Shown here piece by piece: positions 50,815 to 59,871 of a stretch of 64,000 nucleotides of DNA (the stretch's first letter is position 1; each line of letters starts with the position of its first letter). The stretch is from Variovorax paradoxus NBRC 15149. GTDB taxonomy: Bacteria; Pseudomonadota; Gammaproteobacteria; Burkholderiales; Burkholderiaceae_C. The notes under the pieces are model-generated. The model was not told the DNA's origin, did not search any database, and saw only the letters and a list, made by a program, of their open reading frames with translations. The stretch is from contig NZ_BCUT01000005.1 of the NCBI RefSeq assembly GCF_001591365.1, positions 729,879 through 793,878 of the forward strand, in the 5' to 3' direction. The translations under genes were made by a program, and so were the position numbers.

Positions 50815-52293
50815 TTAATTGCGTTCCGCCGCACGCGCCAGCTGCGACAGTCTTTTGACCAGCGGCTCGAAGAGCTCCGCCGATGTGTTGCCATAGCCCA
50901 GCACCAATCCGTTGTCCGAAGGCCGCGGCCGCATCGCAAAGCTCGACAGCGCGGTGGGCGCGAGCCGGTGGCGCAGCGCATCGGCGGCGATGCGCTGGTC
51001 GTCGAAGCGCGGCGGCAGCCGCACCGTGAGGTGCAGTCCGCAGTAGCCGCCGTCGATCTCGTGCGGCACCTTGAAGTGCCGTGCGAGCGCCGCCCGCAGC
51101 GCCTGTTGCCGCTCGCGGTAGAGGCGCCGCATGCGGCCCAGGTGGCGGCTGAACTGGCCGCTCTCGATGAAGTCGGCCATCGCGAGCTGCTCGTGGCGGT
51201 GCCCGCCGCGCAGCATTTCCTCGAGCGGCTTCTGCACCGTGGCCATGAGCGGCGCGGGCAGCACCACGAAGCCCAGCCGCAGCGACGGAAACATGGTCTT
51301 GCTGAAGGTGCCCACATAGAGCACAGGCGCATCGTCCACCAAGCCCTGCATCGCGCCGATGGGTTCGCCGGTGTGGCGGAACTCGCTGTCGTAGTCGTCC
51401 TCGATGATCCAGGCACCATGGCGGCGCGCCTGTGCGATCAGCGCCAGGCGGCGCGCAATGCTCAGCACCGCACCGGCCGGGTACTGGTGCGAAGGCGTGG
51501 TGTAGACCAGCCGGGGCGGGTGTTTGTGCCAGTCGCGCTCGCTCGCGCACAGGCCTTCGGCATCGACACGCATCGGCACGATGCGCATGTCGCCGGCATG
51601 CATGGCTGCCTTCGCGCCGCGGTAGCCCGGGTCTTCGACCCAGCCGGTATCGCCGGGGTTCGACAGCAGCCGCACGCACAGCGCAATGGCTTCCTGCGCG
51701 CCCTCGGCAATCACGACCTGGTGCGGCTCGCAGCGCACGCCGCGCGCAATCGCCAGGTGCCGCGCGATGGCCGCGCGCAGCGGCGGTTCGCCCAGCGGAT
51801 CGCCATAGCCGAGCGTGGCGGGGCTGGCACTGCGGATCGCACGGTCGACGGCGCGGCGCCATGCGGCCGCGGGAAAGTGCGAGAGCGCGGGCATGCCGGG
51901 CCGCAGGGCCGCGTCCATCTCGGCGCGGGGCGCGCCGGGCTGGATGCGTGCGAGCCGCCGCGCCGTGGCCGGCGCGGTGCCGGATCTGGCGGCGCGCATG
52001 GCCTTTGCGGGCGGTGCCAGTTCGGTCACGCGCGTGCCTTGCCGGTCGGGCTGCACATAGCCTTCGGCCGCCAGGTGCTCGTAGGCCGCGGTGACGGTGT
52101 TGCGGGAAACCGAGAGCGCCTCGGCCAGCGCGCGCGAACCGGGCAGCCGGCTTCCCGGCGCCAGGCCGCCATCGAGAATGGCGCGCTTCAGGCGCTCGTG
52201 CAGCTGGCGCTGCATCGGGCCGGCCTCGCGCTCCCTGGCGAGCGGGGATTCGAGCCATGCGGTGGCGGTGGCATTGCGGGGTGGCGGGCTCAT
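50815..52293 (-). CDS. MocR/PdxR-family regulator (GntR HTH plus aminotransferase-like domain)
   Basis: 492 residues. The N-terminal GntR winged helix (about 20-90) includes PGSRLPGSRALAEALSVSRNTVTAAYEHL (cut). A fold-type I aminotransferase-like domain follows from about 130, with the PLP lysine expected in GTFSKTMFPSLRLGF. MocR regulators sense PLP or an amine and control nearby genes. It diverges from a GNAT acetyltransferase gene across 131 bp containing strong direct and inverted repeats. It is upstream of the vgrG island on the same strand but probably unrelated to it. Confidence 0.92.
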   Translation of the reverse strand: MSPPPRNATATAWLESPLAREREAGPMQRQLHERLKRAILDGGLAPGSRLPGSRALAEALSVSRNTVTAAYEHLAAEGYVQPDRQGTRVTELAPPAKAMRAARSGTAPATARRLARIQPGAPRAEMDAALRPGMPALSHFPAAAWRRAVDRAIRSASPATLGYGDPLGEPPLRAAIARHLAIARGVRCEPHQVVIAEGAQEAIALCVRLLSNPGDTGWVEDPGYRGAKAAMHAGDMRIVPMRVDAEGLCASERDWHKHPPRLVYTTPSHQYPAGAVLSIARRLALIAQARRHGAWIIEDDYDSEFRHTGEPIGAMQGLVDDAPVLYVGTFSKTMFPSLRLGFVVLPAPLMATVQKPLEEMLRGGHRHEQLAMADFIESGQFSRHLGRMRRLYRERQQALRAALARHFKVPHEIDGGYCGLHLTVRLPPRFDDQRIAADALRHRLAPTALSSFAMRPRPSDNGLVLGYGNTSAELFEPLVKRLSQLARAAERN

Positions 52294-52308
52294 GAGCGAA
52301 GAGGGCGC

Positions 52309-52355
52309 GTGGCACCATGAAATGAAGGGATCGTGGCGCTTCCTGTGGCGCCACG
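52309..52355. promoter_or_regulatory. MocR-type operator: direct repeats plus inverted repeat
   Basis: GTGGCACC (52309), GTGGCGC (52333) and GTGGCGC (52345) form spaced direct repeats. CGTGGCGC (52332-52339) and GCGCCACG (52348-52355) form a perfect 8-bp inverted repeat. They lie between the divergent MocR and GNAT genes, next to TACTTTAG, a plausible -10 element. Direct plus inverted repeats are the known pattern for MocR binding. Confidence 0.6.
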
Positions 52356-52424
52356 CAAAGGGTACTTTAGCGGTTCCCTCGGCCGTGCCGCTTCATCCAT
52401 CTCCTCCGCTGAAAGCTTTTCTCC

Positions 52425-53141
52425 ATGCCAGATCGCCACAACGCATACGGCCAGCCGGTCGGCCCGCTGCTGCCCGGTTGGACCGCGCGCCCGCTGCCGC
52501 CGCGCCGCGCCATCGAAGGCCGGTACTGCGTGCTCGAACCGCTCGACGCCGCAAGGCATGCCGACGACCTCCATGCCGCCTACGCGCAGGCACCCGACGG
52601 CCGCGACTGGACCTACCTGGGCGTCGAACGGCCCGCGGATCTCGCGGGCACCCGTGCCCACATCGAGCGCGCTGCGCAAAGCGCCGATCCGATGCACTTC
52701 GCGGTCGTCGACCGGCAGAGCGGCCGCGCCATAGGTACGCTCGCGCTGATGCGCATCGACCCCGCGAACGGCGCGATCGAGGTCGGCAGCGTCAACTTCT
52801 CGCCGCTGCTGAAGCACACGCCGATGTCGACCGAAGCCCAGTACCTGCTGATGAAGCTCGCGTTCGACGAACTCGGCTACCGGCGCTACGAATGGAAGTG
52901 CGACAACTTCAACGAGCCATCGAAGCGCGCAGCCATGCGCCTGGGGTTCCGATTCGAAGGTGTCTTCCGGCAGGCGGTGGTCTACAAGGGCCGCAGCCGC
53001 GACACCGCGTGGTTCTCGATCACCGACGGCGAGTGGCCCATGCTGCGCACGGCCTTCGAGCGCTGGCTCGCGCCCGCGAACTTCGATGCCGAGGGCCGGC
53101 AGCGCATGGCGCTCGACCGCTTCAGGCTGACGCGCGGCTGA
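52425..53141 (+). CDS. GNAT-family N-acetyltransferase (RimJ/RimL-like)
   Basis: 238 residues. GNAT features: an N-terminal acceptor region (YCVLEPLDAARHADDLHAAY), the beta-4/5 core IGTLALMRIDPANGAIEVGSVNFSP (cut), acetyl-CoA-binding TEAQYLLMKLAFDELGYRRYEWK (cut) and the NEPSKRAAMRLGFRFEGVFR motif characteristic of the RimJ/RimL group. It transfers acetyl from acetyl-CoA to a protein N terminus or small amine; the acceptor is unknown. Probably controlled by the divergent MocR regulator, a pairing I have seen in related genomes. Confidence 0.9.
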   Translation: MPDRHNAYGQPVGPLLPGWTARPLPPRRAIEGRYCVLEPLDAARHADDLHAAYAQAPDGRDWTYLGVERPADLAGTRAHIERAAQSADPMHFAVVDRQSGRAIGTLALMRIDPANGAIEVGSVNFSPLLKHTPMSTEAQYLLMKLAFDELGYRRYEWKCDNFNEPSKRAAMRLGFRFEGVFRQAVVYKGRSRDTAWFSITDGEWPMLRTAFERWLAPANFDAEGRQRMALDRFRLTRG

Positions 53142-53147
53142 GGCCGC

Positions 53148-53999
53148 TCAGTCCGGCTTGCCGGGCTCTTGCGACTGCTCGCACTTCACCTGGATCAGCT
53201 CGCGCTCGTCCAGGGTAGCGCCGATGCGCACCGCGCTCAGGCACCCGCCCCAGACGCAGCCGGTGTCGGTGGAGAGCAGGTCGGGCCGCGAGAGCCAGCC
53301 CAGCGTGGACCAGTGGCCGAAGGCGATGGTGGCATTGGCGGTCTTGCGGCCGGGCACGTCGAACCAGGGCACGAAGCCTTCGGGGCCGGGCAGCATGCCG
53401 TCCTTGCTCTCGAATTCCATCACGCCCTCGGCGGTGCAAAAGCGCAGCCGCGTGAGCGCGTTCACGATGGTGCGCAGCCGTGCGCTGCCTGTGAGCGCGT
53501 CGCTCCATTGCGCAGGCTCGTTGCCGTACATGCCAAGCAGGAATTCGCCCAGCGCCGGGCCGCGCAGCACCGATTCGACCTCCGACGCCAGCGCAAGCGT
53601 GTCGCCGACCGTCCACTGCGGCAGCACGCCGGCATGCACCATGAGCAGGTCGCCGCCATCGATCTGCATGTGCAGCGCCATGTGCTGCTGGCGCACCCAT
53701 TCGAGCATGGCTTCGCTGTCGGGCGCTTCGAGCAGGCCGGCCAGCGTGTCCTTGCGGCTGGACTTGCGCGCGCCGTGCGCCACGCCCAGCAGGTGCAGGT
53801 CGTGGTTGCCCAGCAGGCTCAGCGCCGAGGCGCCGTAGCCCTGCACGCGCCGCAGCACGGCGGCCGAATCGGGACCCCGGTTGACCAGGTCGCCCAGCAG
53901 CACGATGGTGTCGCGGCTGGGTGAAAAACCGATCTTGTCGAGCAGTTTCTGGAGGGCGGCGTCGCAGCCCTGGATATCGCCGATCAAGTAAAGTGCCAT
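53148..53999 (-). CDS. apaH: Symmetrical bis(5'-nucleosyl)-tetraphosphatase
   Basis: 283 residues. Hydrolyses Ap4A to two ADP, limiting alarmone levels. The metallophosphatase motifs are all present: GDIQGC (7-12), GDLVNRGPDS (about 36-45), GNHD (about 63-66), and HAG and FGHWSTLGW later. Length fits ApaH. It converges on the GNAT gene with 6 bp between. It is divergent from the CNNM/CBS gene, with only 23 bp separating the two starts, so the promoters must lie inside one of the coding regions or overlap. Confidence 0.95.
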   Translation of the reverse strand: MALYLIGDIQGCDAALQKLLDKIGFSPSRDTIVLLGDLVNRGPDSAAVLRRVQGYGASALSLLGNHDLHLLGVAHGARKSSRKDTLAGLLEAPDSEAMLEWVRQQHMALHMQIDGGDLLMVHAGVLPQWTVGDTLALASEVESVLRGPALGEFLLGMYGNEPAQWSDALTGSARLRTIVNALTRLRFCTAEGVMEFESKDGMLPGPEGFVPWFDVPGRKTANATIAFGHWSTLGWLSRPDLLSTDTGCVWGGCLSAVRIGATLDERELIQVKCEQSQEPGKPD

Positions 54000-54022
54000 G
54001 TCCTCATTTTCACCCCCCGTTC

Positions 54023-55336
54023 ATGGATGTTCTCCTGCTGGCCTTGCTGACCACGCTGAATGCGTTGTTTGCGATGTCCGAAATGGCCCTTTCAACCAGC
54101 CGGCGTGCGCGCCTGGCAGCACTGGCCGAGACGGGCGATACCGGGGCGGAGGCCGCGCTCCGGCTGATGGAGGAGCCGACCCACTTCCTGTCGACCGTGC
54201 AGATCGGCATCACCTCCATCGGCATGCTCAGCGGTATCGTGGGCGAGGCCGCCTTCGCGGCGCCGCTCGCGGTCTGGATGGAGAATCTGGGGATGGGCCG
54301 CGGCACGGCCAGCGTGGTGTCCACCGCGGTGGTGGTGACCGGCATCACCTTCTTCACCATCATCTTCGGCGAGCTGGTGCCCAAGCGGATCGGCCAGCTC
54401 TACCCGGAACCCGTGGCGCGCTGGGTGTCGCGCCCGATGCGCAGTCTTGCCAAGGGCGCCAAGCCGTTCGTCTGGCTGCTCGCGAGCGCCACGGCCGCCG
54501 TGCTGAAGCTGCTGCGCATCGACGCCAATGCCGCGCGCTCCATGACCGAGGAAGAAATCTCGGCCAGCCTGGAAGAGGGCGTGGACGCCGGCGTGATCGA
54601 GCAGCACGAGCACCAGATGGTGCGCAACGTGTTCCACCTGGACGACCGCCGGCTGTCGTCGCTGATGATCCCGCGCGCCGACATCGAATGGCTCGACGCC
54701 TCCGACACGGTGGCCGAGGCGCTGCAGAAAGTGGCCGACGCCGGCGCGCTCAACCTGGTGCATTCCTGGTATCCGGTGTGCCGCAATTCGCTCGACGACG
54801 TGGTCGGCGTGATCAGCGTGGCGCACCTGCTGCGCCTTGGCACCGGCCATGTCGGCGTGTTGGGCCAGGAAGCGGCGCCGGCCGTGTTCGTGCCCGAGAC
54901 GCTCACCGGCATGGAGCTGCTCGAGCAGTTCCGCGAACGCGGCGGCCGGCTGGTGTTCGTGGTCGACGAATACGGCGTGGTGCAGGGCCTCATGACGCCG
55001 CGCGACATGCTCGAGGCCATCACCGGCGAACTGCAGCCCGGCACGCTGACCGACGCCTGGGCGCGCGAGCGGCCCGACGGCGTGTGGGAGCTCGACGGGC
55101 TGATGCCGGTGTCGGAGCTGCGCGCGAGGCTCGGCATCCGCGAGCTGCCGGAAGAAGAGCGCGGGCGCTACAACACCGTGGCCGGCCTGCTGATGGCCGT
55201 TTCCGGCCACCTGCCCAAGACCGGCGAAGTCATCGACTGCGCGGGCTGGCATTTCGAGATTGCCGCGCTCGAGGGGCGCCGCATCGACCGGGTGCTGGCC
55301 ACGGCCGACAAGTCGGCATCGACGATGGACGACTAG
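54023..55336 (+). CDS. CNNM/CBS-domain membrane protein (hemolysin/CorC/HlyC family)
   Basis: 437 residues from ATG 54023 (MDVLLLALL); the upstream extension would lie antisense in apaH. Three to four hydrophobic segments (about 1-160) form the DUF21/CNNM domain, with STVQIGITSIGMLSGIVGEA (its typical signature, cut) and FGELVPKRIGQLYPE. Two CBS domains follow (about 200-330; RRLSSLMIPRADIEW, LVFVVDEYGVVQGLMTPRD cut), then a CorC_HlyC C-terminal domain (GRYNTVAGLLM). Such proteins are thought to export or sense Mg2+ or Co2+; the hemolysin label is historical. Confidence 0.92.
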   Translation: MDVLLLALLTTLNALFAMSEMALSTSRRARLAALAETGDTGAEAALRLMEEPTHFLSTVQIGITSIGMLSGIVGEAAFAAPLAVWMENLGMGRGTASVVSTAVVVTGITFFTIIFGELVPKRIGQLYPEPVARWVSRPMRSLAKGAKPFVWLLASATAAVLKLLRIDANAARSMTEEEISASLEEGVDAGVIEQHEHQMVRNVFHLDDRRLSSLMIPRADIEWLDASDTVAEALQKVADAGALNLVHSWYPVCRNSLDDVVGVISVAHLLRLGTGHVGVLGQEAAPAVFVPETLTGMELLEQFRERGGRLVFVVDEYGVVQGLMTPRDMLEAITGELQPGTLTDAWARERPDGVWELDGLMPVSELRARLGIRELPEEERGRYNTVAGLLMAVSGHLPKTGEVIDCAGWHFEIAALEGRRIDRVLATADKSASTMDD

Positions 55337-55384
55337 GGCCCGAGCCCGTTCACCCCACCAGAAATCAGAAGAAGTCCGCACACC

Positions 55385-56044
55385 ATGAACCCCACCGAAG
55401 ACATCTACACCGAGCCCAACGCCGACCCCGACACGCTCGCCAACCTCGGGCCGCTGCGCGCCATGGCCGGCATCTGGGAGGGCAGCCGCGGCGTGGACGT
55501 CAAGCCCAAGCGCGAAGGCCCCAAGACGCAGGTCTATGTCGAGCGCTACGAGCTGCAGCCCATCGATCCGCAGACCAACGGCCCCCAGTTGCTGTACGGC
55601 CTGCGCTACCACACCTACATCCACAAGCCCGGCCTCACCAAGATGTACCACGACCAGGTGGGCTACTGGCTCTGGGAGCCGGCCACCGGCACGGTGCTGC
55701 ACACGCTGGCCATTCCGCGCGGACAGGTGGCCATGGCCAGCGGCCATGCCAAGGCGGACGACACGCGCTTCACGCTCAGCGCCGAGCGCGGCAGCCTGGT
55801 GAACGGTATCGTGTCCAACCCCTTCATCGAGCACGCGTTCACCACGCTGGCGTGGAACATCACGGTAACCATCAACGCCGACGGCACCTGGTCCTACGAC
55901 CAGGACACGGTGATGCAGATCCAGGGCCAGGCCGAGCCCTTCCACCACACCGACCGCAACACGCTGACGCGCGTCGAGGGGCCGGGGCGCAATCCGCTCG
56001 CGATGCCCGACGCGCCGGCCGCCGTGGCGGTGCGGCCAAAGTAG
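55385..56044 (+). CDS. Nitrobindin-like heme-binding beta-barrel protein (FABP-like)
   Basis: 219 residues, cytoplasmic. An N-terminal GIWEGSRG (GxWxG-like) motif near residue 29, alternating beta-strands, and a C-terminal run with INADGTWSYDQDTVM and HTDRNTLTRV resemble the THAP4/nitrobindin barrel, in which a histidine binds haem and NO/peroxynitrite chemistry occurs. The assignment is by pattern only, and the proximal His cannot be fixed by eye. It follows the CNNM gene by 48 bp and may share its transcript. Confidence 0.7.
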   Translation: MNPTEDIYTEPNADPDTLANLGPLRAMAGIWEGSRGVDVKPKREGPKTQVYVERYELQPIDPQTNGPQLLYGLRYHTYIHKPGLTKMYHDQVGYWLWEPATGTVLHTLAIPRGQVAMASGHAKADDTRFTLSAERGSLVNGIVSNPFIEHAFTTLAWNITVTINADGTWSYDQDTVMQIQGQAEPFHHTDRNTLTRVEGPGRNPLAMPDAPAAVAVRPK

Positions 56045-56074
56045 CGGCGAAGGCGCCCGCCGGGCGCCTCGCAT

Positions 56075-59000
56075 TCACCAGCGGATCTTCAGGCCCACGC
56101 TGGCATTCACGCCGCTCTTCATGCGCGCGTCGCCGCCCGAAGCCCAGAACTTGCCGACCTCGCCATACAGGCTCATGCTCTGCGTGAGCTGCAGCGTGGC
56201 GCCGGCCGCCAGTTCGGTGCTCGTGCCGCCGGTGCGGGTGGCAATGTCGGTAAAGGCCGCGGGGCCGATGAAGCGCGTGACGTCCGTGCCGCTGCTGCTG
56301 CGGTAGAGGTTCAGCCGCGCATAGGGCTGCAGCGGGCCGGCGCTGGTGGTCATCTCGCCCTTGACCCGCACGCCGGCGCGCACCAGCCAGCCGCTGTGGC
56401 TGTGCTGCTGCACCACCGCGCCGATGATGCCGGCGTCGTCCAGGCTCACGTGCTGGTGCACCAGCTGCAATTGCGGCTCGACGATCCACTCCGGCGAGAT
56501 GTGGAAGCCCTGGCCCACCTCGATGGAGGCCAGCAGGCTGTGGCCCTTGCCCGAGCCGGCCGAACCCAGCGTGGTGGCCGCGGTGTAGCGGTGGCGCCCG
56601 GCCTGCAGCACGCCGTCCACGTACAGGCCGCTGTCGTTCTTCCAGGTGGCGTAGGCGCCCAGGTACTGGCTGCGCAGGTCGCTCGAGCCGACCCCATAGC
56701 CCTGCACGCCGCGGGCAAAGCCGTTCACGCGCATGTCGCCCTCGAGCTGGCCGACATAGATGCCGACGCGCCAGTTGGGATCGGCCCACAGGTCGTTGCC
56801 GGCCTGGAAGCCTGTGAGGCGCCCCTTGCTGGTGGGGCTCACGGTGCCGGCCTGGCCGATGGTGCGGTCCATGCTGATGATGCGGGCCCAGCCCTGGCGG
56901 TAGCCCTGCTCGGGCGTGGCCGTGGCAAGGCCGGCCGTGCCGTCGTCGCCCACGCGCTGGTGGAGGTTGCCCACCATGGCCAGGTTGGACTGGCGGAACT
57001 GCTCGGGCAGCGCCGCATACAGCGGGACTTCGGCACGGTAGGTGGGCACCGTCACGCCCCCAGGCGGGAAGCCGCCGTCGCTGCTTCGCGGGGTGCCGCC
57101 GTCGCCCGGCGCAGGCGCAGGCGCAGGGGGTGCTGGTGGTGCCGGCGGTGCAGGCGGTGCCGGTGGCGCGGGCGGCGCCGGTGGTGCAGGTGGCGGAGGC
57201 GGCGGAGGCGGTGGGGGAGGAGGCGGCGGCACGACGATGACGCCGGAGCGCAGGTACCAGTTCTCGCCCGCGCCGGTCGCGTCGGCGGCGTGCAGCCGGT
57301 ACTCGTAGGCGCCGGCGTCGACGTGGCCGCCTGCCAGGCGGAAGGCATCGCGGGTGGTCTGCGCCGTGGTGGTGGCGCCGTTCATCGCGGTCACCACTTC
57401 GATGCCGTTGCCGATGGTCAGCGCGCCCAGTCCGCCCAGGTTGGTGATCTGTATGTTGGTGGTGCCGCTGGCAATGGCGGTGGTGCCGCAGAGGATCAGC
57501 CGGTCGCTCAGGCTGGCGCTGTTGCCCAGCGCCGTGCCCAGGCGCAGCGTGCCGTCGTTGCCCACCCAGGGGCCGTGCACCGTGAGGGTGGCACCGGGCG
57601 TGCCGCTCAGCAGCGAGACGATGCCGCTGTTGGCCATCGATGCGATCGTCTGGCTATGGCCCGCCAGGTCGAGCGTGGCGCCCGCGTTGACGGTGAAGGC
57701 GCTCGCGCTGCTGAGCGTGTCGGCCGCGCCGGCGCGCAGGGTGCCGGCCGCGACGTTGGTGGCGCCGGTGTTCGTGTTGGTGCCGCTCAGGGTCAGCGTG
57801 CCCGCGCCGACCTTCACCAGGTCGCCGGCGCCCGAGATCGGGCCCGACCAGCCCATGCCGTGGCCGTTGGTGTCGATGGTGCCCGTGCCGCCCAGCAGCA
57901 GTGCGTTGTCCAGGCTCAGGCCGTCGGCGCCGGCGATCACGCTGGCGCTGGCACCGCTTCCGATGGCAATGGCGCCCAGCATCGACGAGCCGGTGTTCAC
58001 GGTCAGGCTGTTGCTGCCGCCGGTGAACGACACGGCCGGTGCGCGCGTGGCGCCGTCGCCGCCAAGGCCGCCTGAAATGCTGCCGCTGTTGCTGATGTTC
58101 AGGTTGGCGCCCGCGATGCCGGCGCCGCCGGCGCCGGGCGCGCCGCTTGCGCCGCCGTTGCTGTTGGCCCCTCCGGTGCCGCCCGCGCCGCCGGCGATGG
58201 TGCCGCTGTTGGCAATCGCCGCGCCGCTGCCGGTGGAGAGAAGGCCCACGCCGCCGTCGCCGCCGCCGCCGGGCGCACCGGTGCCGCCCGCGCCGCCGCC
58301 GCCCGCACCGCCAGCGCCGCCGGCGCCGCCGGTGATCTGGCCGGTGTTGGTCACGTCGAGGGTGCTGCCGGCCAGCGTGGCACCGGCGCCGCCCGCGCCG
58401 CCGCCGCCGCCCGCGGCATTGCTTCGGGCCGGCAGCAGTTCGGACCCGCCCGCGCCGCCGGCACCGCCCGCGAGCGTGCCGCTGTTGCCGAAGCCGAGGC
58501 CCGGCGTTGCCGCGCTGATGAAGAATCCGCCGCCGCCACTGCCGCCGCCGCCGCCCTGCGAATAAGCATTGCCACCGTTGCCGCCGGTGCCGCCCACGGA
58601 AGAGCCGAAGGCGTCGTAGTTGCTGAGCGGGCCGATCAGCACGGAGCCGTAGCCGCCGGCGCCGCCGCCGCCGGCCGCCCAGTAGCCGTTGCCGCCCGCG
58701 CCTCCGCTGCCGCCGGTGTAGCTGCCGGACGACGCGAAGGTGCTGGAGCCCAGCAAAAGGCCGTAGTAGCCGCCGCCGCCCCCGCCGCCGTATCCATTGC
58801 CGTTGCTGAAATCGCCGGTCTGCGATTGGCCCGCGCCGCCGCTGGCTCCCTGCAGCACGCCGGGGGAGACGACGGTGCTGGAGCTGCCCGCCGCACCGCC
58901 CGCGCCCGCGGTGGCGCCGCTGAAACTCCCGACGTCGGCGGCGGAGCCCGCCGTGACCGCGGCGTCGGTCGACGATCCGCCGTCGCCGCCATGCGCTGCA

Positions 59001-59248
59001 ACGGAGGTGTCATTGAGTCCGCCCGCGCCGCCGCTGCCGTTGCTGCCGCCGGTGCCGGCGTGCAGCGCGCTGTCCACCGGCTGGCCGCCTGCGCCGCCCT
59101 GGGCCAGGGTCGGGCCGGCACCCAGGCACAGCACCGCCATGGCAACGGCATGCAGGCCGGTCGTGCGCACATGGCCGCGTGCGATTTCCGGCGCGGCCAC
59201 CCATGCGCCGAGCGCCGGATTCCAGAGGGTTCGGAAGGTCTTGTTCAT
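56075..59248 (-). CDS. Glycine-rich type V autotransporter with ESPR signal
   Basis: 1057 residues from ATG 59248. The first about 50 residues are an extended signal peptide (MNKTFRTLWNPALGAWVAAPE then a hydrophobic core ending LAQ), typical of very large secreted proteins. The passenger (about 51-410) is dominated by GGAGG/GGxGG runs, with recurring N(S/T)GxIxGGxGG units. It is followed by PATR-like sequence (LVKVGAGTLTLSGTNTNTG near 480-500) and a pertactin-like autochaperone. A long Pro/Ala linker (about 671-709) leads to the outer-membrane beta-barrel (about 733-1057), ending VGLKIRW with a terminal aromatic. The passenger should be displayed at the cell surface, with adhesion or aggregation likely. 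Confidence 0.92.
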   Translation of the reverse strand: MNKTFRTLWNPALGAWVAAPEIARGHVRTTGLHAVAMAVLCLGAGPTLAQGGAGGQPVDSALHAGTGGSNGSGGAGGLNDTSVAAHGGDGGSSTDAAVTAGSAADVGSFSGATAGAGGAAGSSSTVVSPGVLQGASGGAGQSQTGDFSNGNGYGGGGGGGYYGLLLGSSTFASSGSYTGGSGGAGGNGYWAAGGGGAGGYGSVLIGPLSNYDAFGSSVGGTGGNGGNAYSQGGGGGSGGGGFFISAATPGLGFGNSGTLAGGAGGAGGSELLPARSNAAGGGGGAGGAGATLAGSTLDVTNTGQITGGAGGAGGAGGGGAGGTGAPGGGGDGGVGLLSTGSGAAIANSGTIAGGAGGTGGANSNGGASGAPGAGGAGIAGANLNISNSGSISGGLGGDGATRAPAVSFTGGSNSLTVNTGSSMLGAIAIGSGASASVIAGADGLSLDNALLLGGTGTIDTNGHGMGWSGPISGAGDLVKVGAGTLTLSGTNTNTGATNVAAGTLRAGAADTLSSASAFTVNAGATLDLAGHSQTIASMANSGIVSLLSGTPGATLTVHGPWVGNDGTLRLGTALGNSASLSDRLILCGTTAIASGTTNIQITNLGGLGALTIGNGIEVVTAMNGATTTAQTTRDAFRLAGGHVDAGAYEYRLHAADATGAGENWYLRSGVIVVPPPPPPPPPPPPPPAPPAPPAPPAPPAPPAPPAPPAPAPAPGDGGTPRSSDGGFPPGGVTVPTYRAEVPLYAALPEQFRQSNLAMVGNLHQRVGDDGTAGLATATPEQGYRQGWARIISMDRTIGQAGTVSPTSKGRLTGFQAGNDLWADPNWRVGIYVGQLEGDMRVNGFARGVQGYGVGSSDLRSQYLGAYATWKNDSGLYVDGVLQAGRHRYTAATTLGSAGSGKGHSLLASIEVGQGFHISPEWIVEPQLQLVHQHVSLDDAGIIGAVVQQHSHSGWLVRAGVRVKGEMTTSAGPLQPYARLNLYRSSSGTDVTRFIGPAAFTDIATRTGGTSTELAAGATLQLTQSMSLYGEVGKFWASGGDARMKSGVNASVGLKIRW

Positions 59249-59503
59249 GGATTTACCTTTTTCACGGCTTGTTTCCCCTAAGTGATCTGCCAACTGGCGA
59301 CGCCTGCGGTCCATGGCGGACCCAGGCGTTTTCCCGTGAAATCACTGTAGGAATTGCGGCGCCCGCGCACATGAGCGGTGCGTCCCTTCTGCGGGGAGAC
59401 AAGCGTCCCGACCGCGCGCGCCCCAACCATGACAAAGCGCCTGCCGGCCGGGCTGCCTCTTGTCCTACAGGAAAGATGCGGCCCAGCCGCGAGGATCGAG
59501 GGC

Positions 59504-59854
59504 ATGAGCAAATCGATCTTTGCGTGGGCGAGTGCGGCCGCGTGCTGCTGCGCCATCGCCACCGCCGCAATGGCGGAGCCGGTGAAACTGCCCCTGGACA
59601 GCGACGACAAGGGCACCGTCTACGTGGCGCCCAACATCAATTCCACCGAAACCTCGGCCTACACCAAGGGCGCGACCGTCGGCGTGCAGCGGCCCGACGG
59701 CAGCGGCAGCTACATCGGCACCGACACCTCCACGCCGCGGCCCACCTACTCGCTGGGCGCGAGCACGGGCGGCAATGTGTCGCTCACGGGCGGCGTGCTG
59801 ACGGACGGCAAGGCCAACAACGGCGTGAAGGCCGGTGTGACCATCAAGTACTGA
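59504..59854 (+). CDS. Small secreted protein of unknown function
   Basis: 116 residues. An N-terminal signal peptide (MSKSIFAWASAAACCCAIATAAMAE) is cleaved after about residue 24. The mature 92 residues are polar, rich in Gly, Ser, Thr and Asn (GTVYVAPNINSTETSAYTKG, GASTGGNVSLTGGV), with no cysteines, and end in VTIKY, reminiscent of a short beta-rich outer-membrane or surface protein. No family recognised. It is divergent from the autotransporter gene across 255 bp and may be co-regulated with it. Confidence 0.65.
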   Translation: MSKSIFAWASAAACCCAIATAAMAEPVKLPLDSDDKGTVYVAPNINSTETSAYTKGATVGVQRPDGSGSYIGTDTSTPRPTYSLGASTGGNVSLTGGVLTDGKANNGVKAGVTIKY

Positions 59855-59871
59855 GCTTTACCGGGCGATGT

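Noticed and set aside
50454..50818. Short plus-strand frames in the AT-rich gap upstream of vgrG.
   Set aside because: They cross regulatory-looking dyads, have unusual composition and no ribosome sites. Promoter DNA is a simpler reading.
57100..57235. A short-period repeat tract that might be taken for a CRISPR or VNTR locus.
   Set aside because: It encodes the Pro/Ala tether of the autotransporter in frame, with no spacers or conserved repeats of CRISPR length. Length variation is possible.
56396..58565. Long plus-strand frames through the autotransporter gene, including Gly-rich and Pro-rich ones.
   Set aside because: They are reverse images of the Gly-rich passenger and Pro/Ala linker; only the minus-strand frame has ESPR signal, PATR and beta-barrel.
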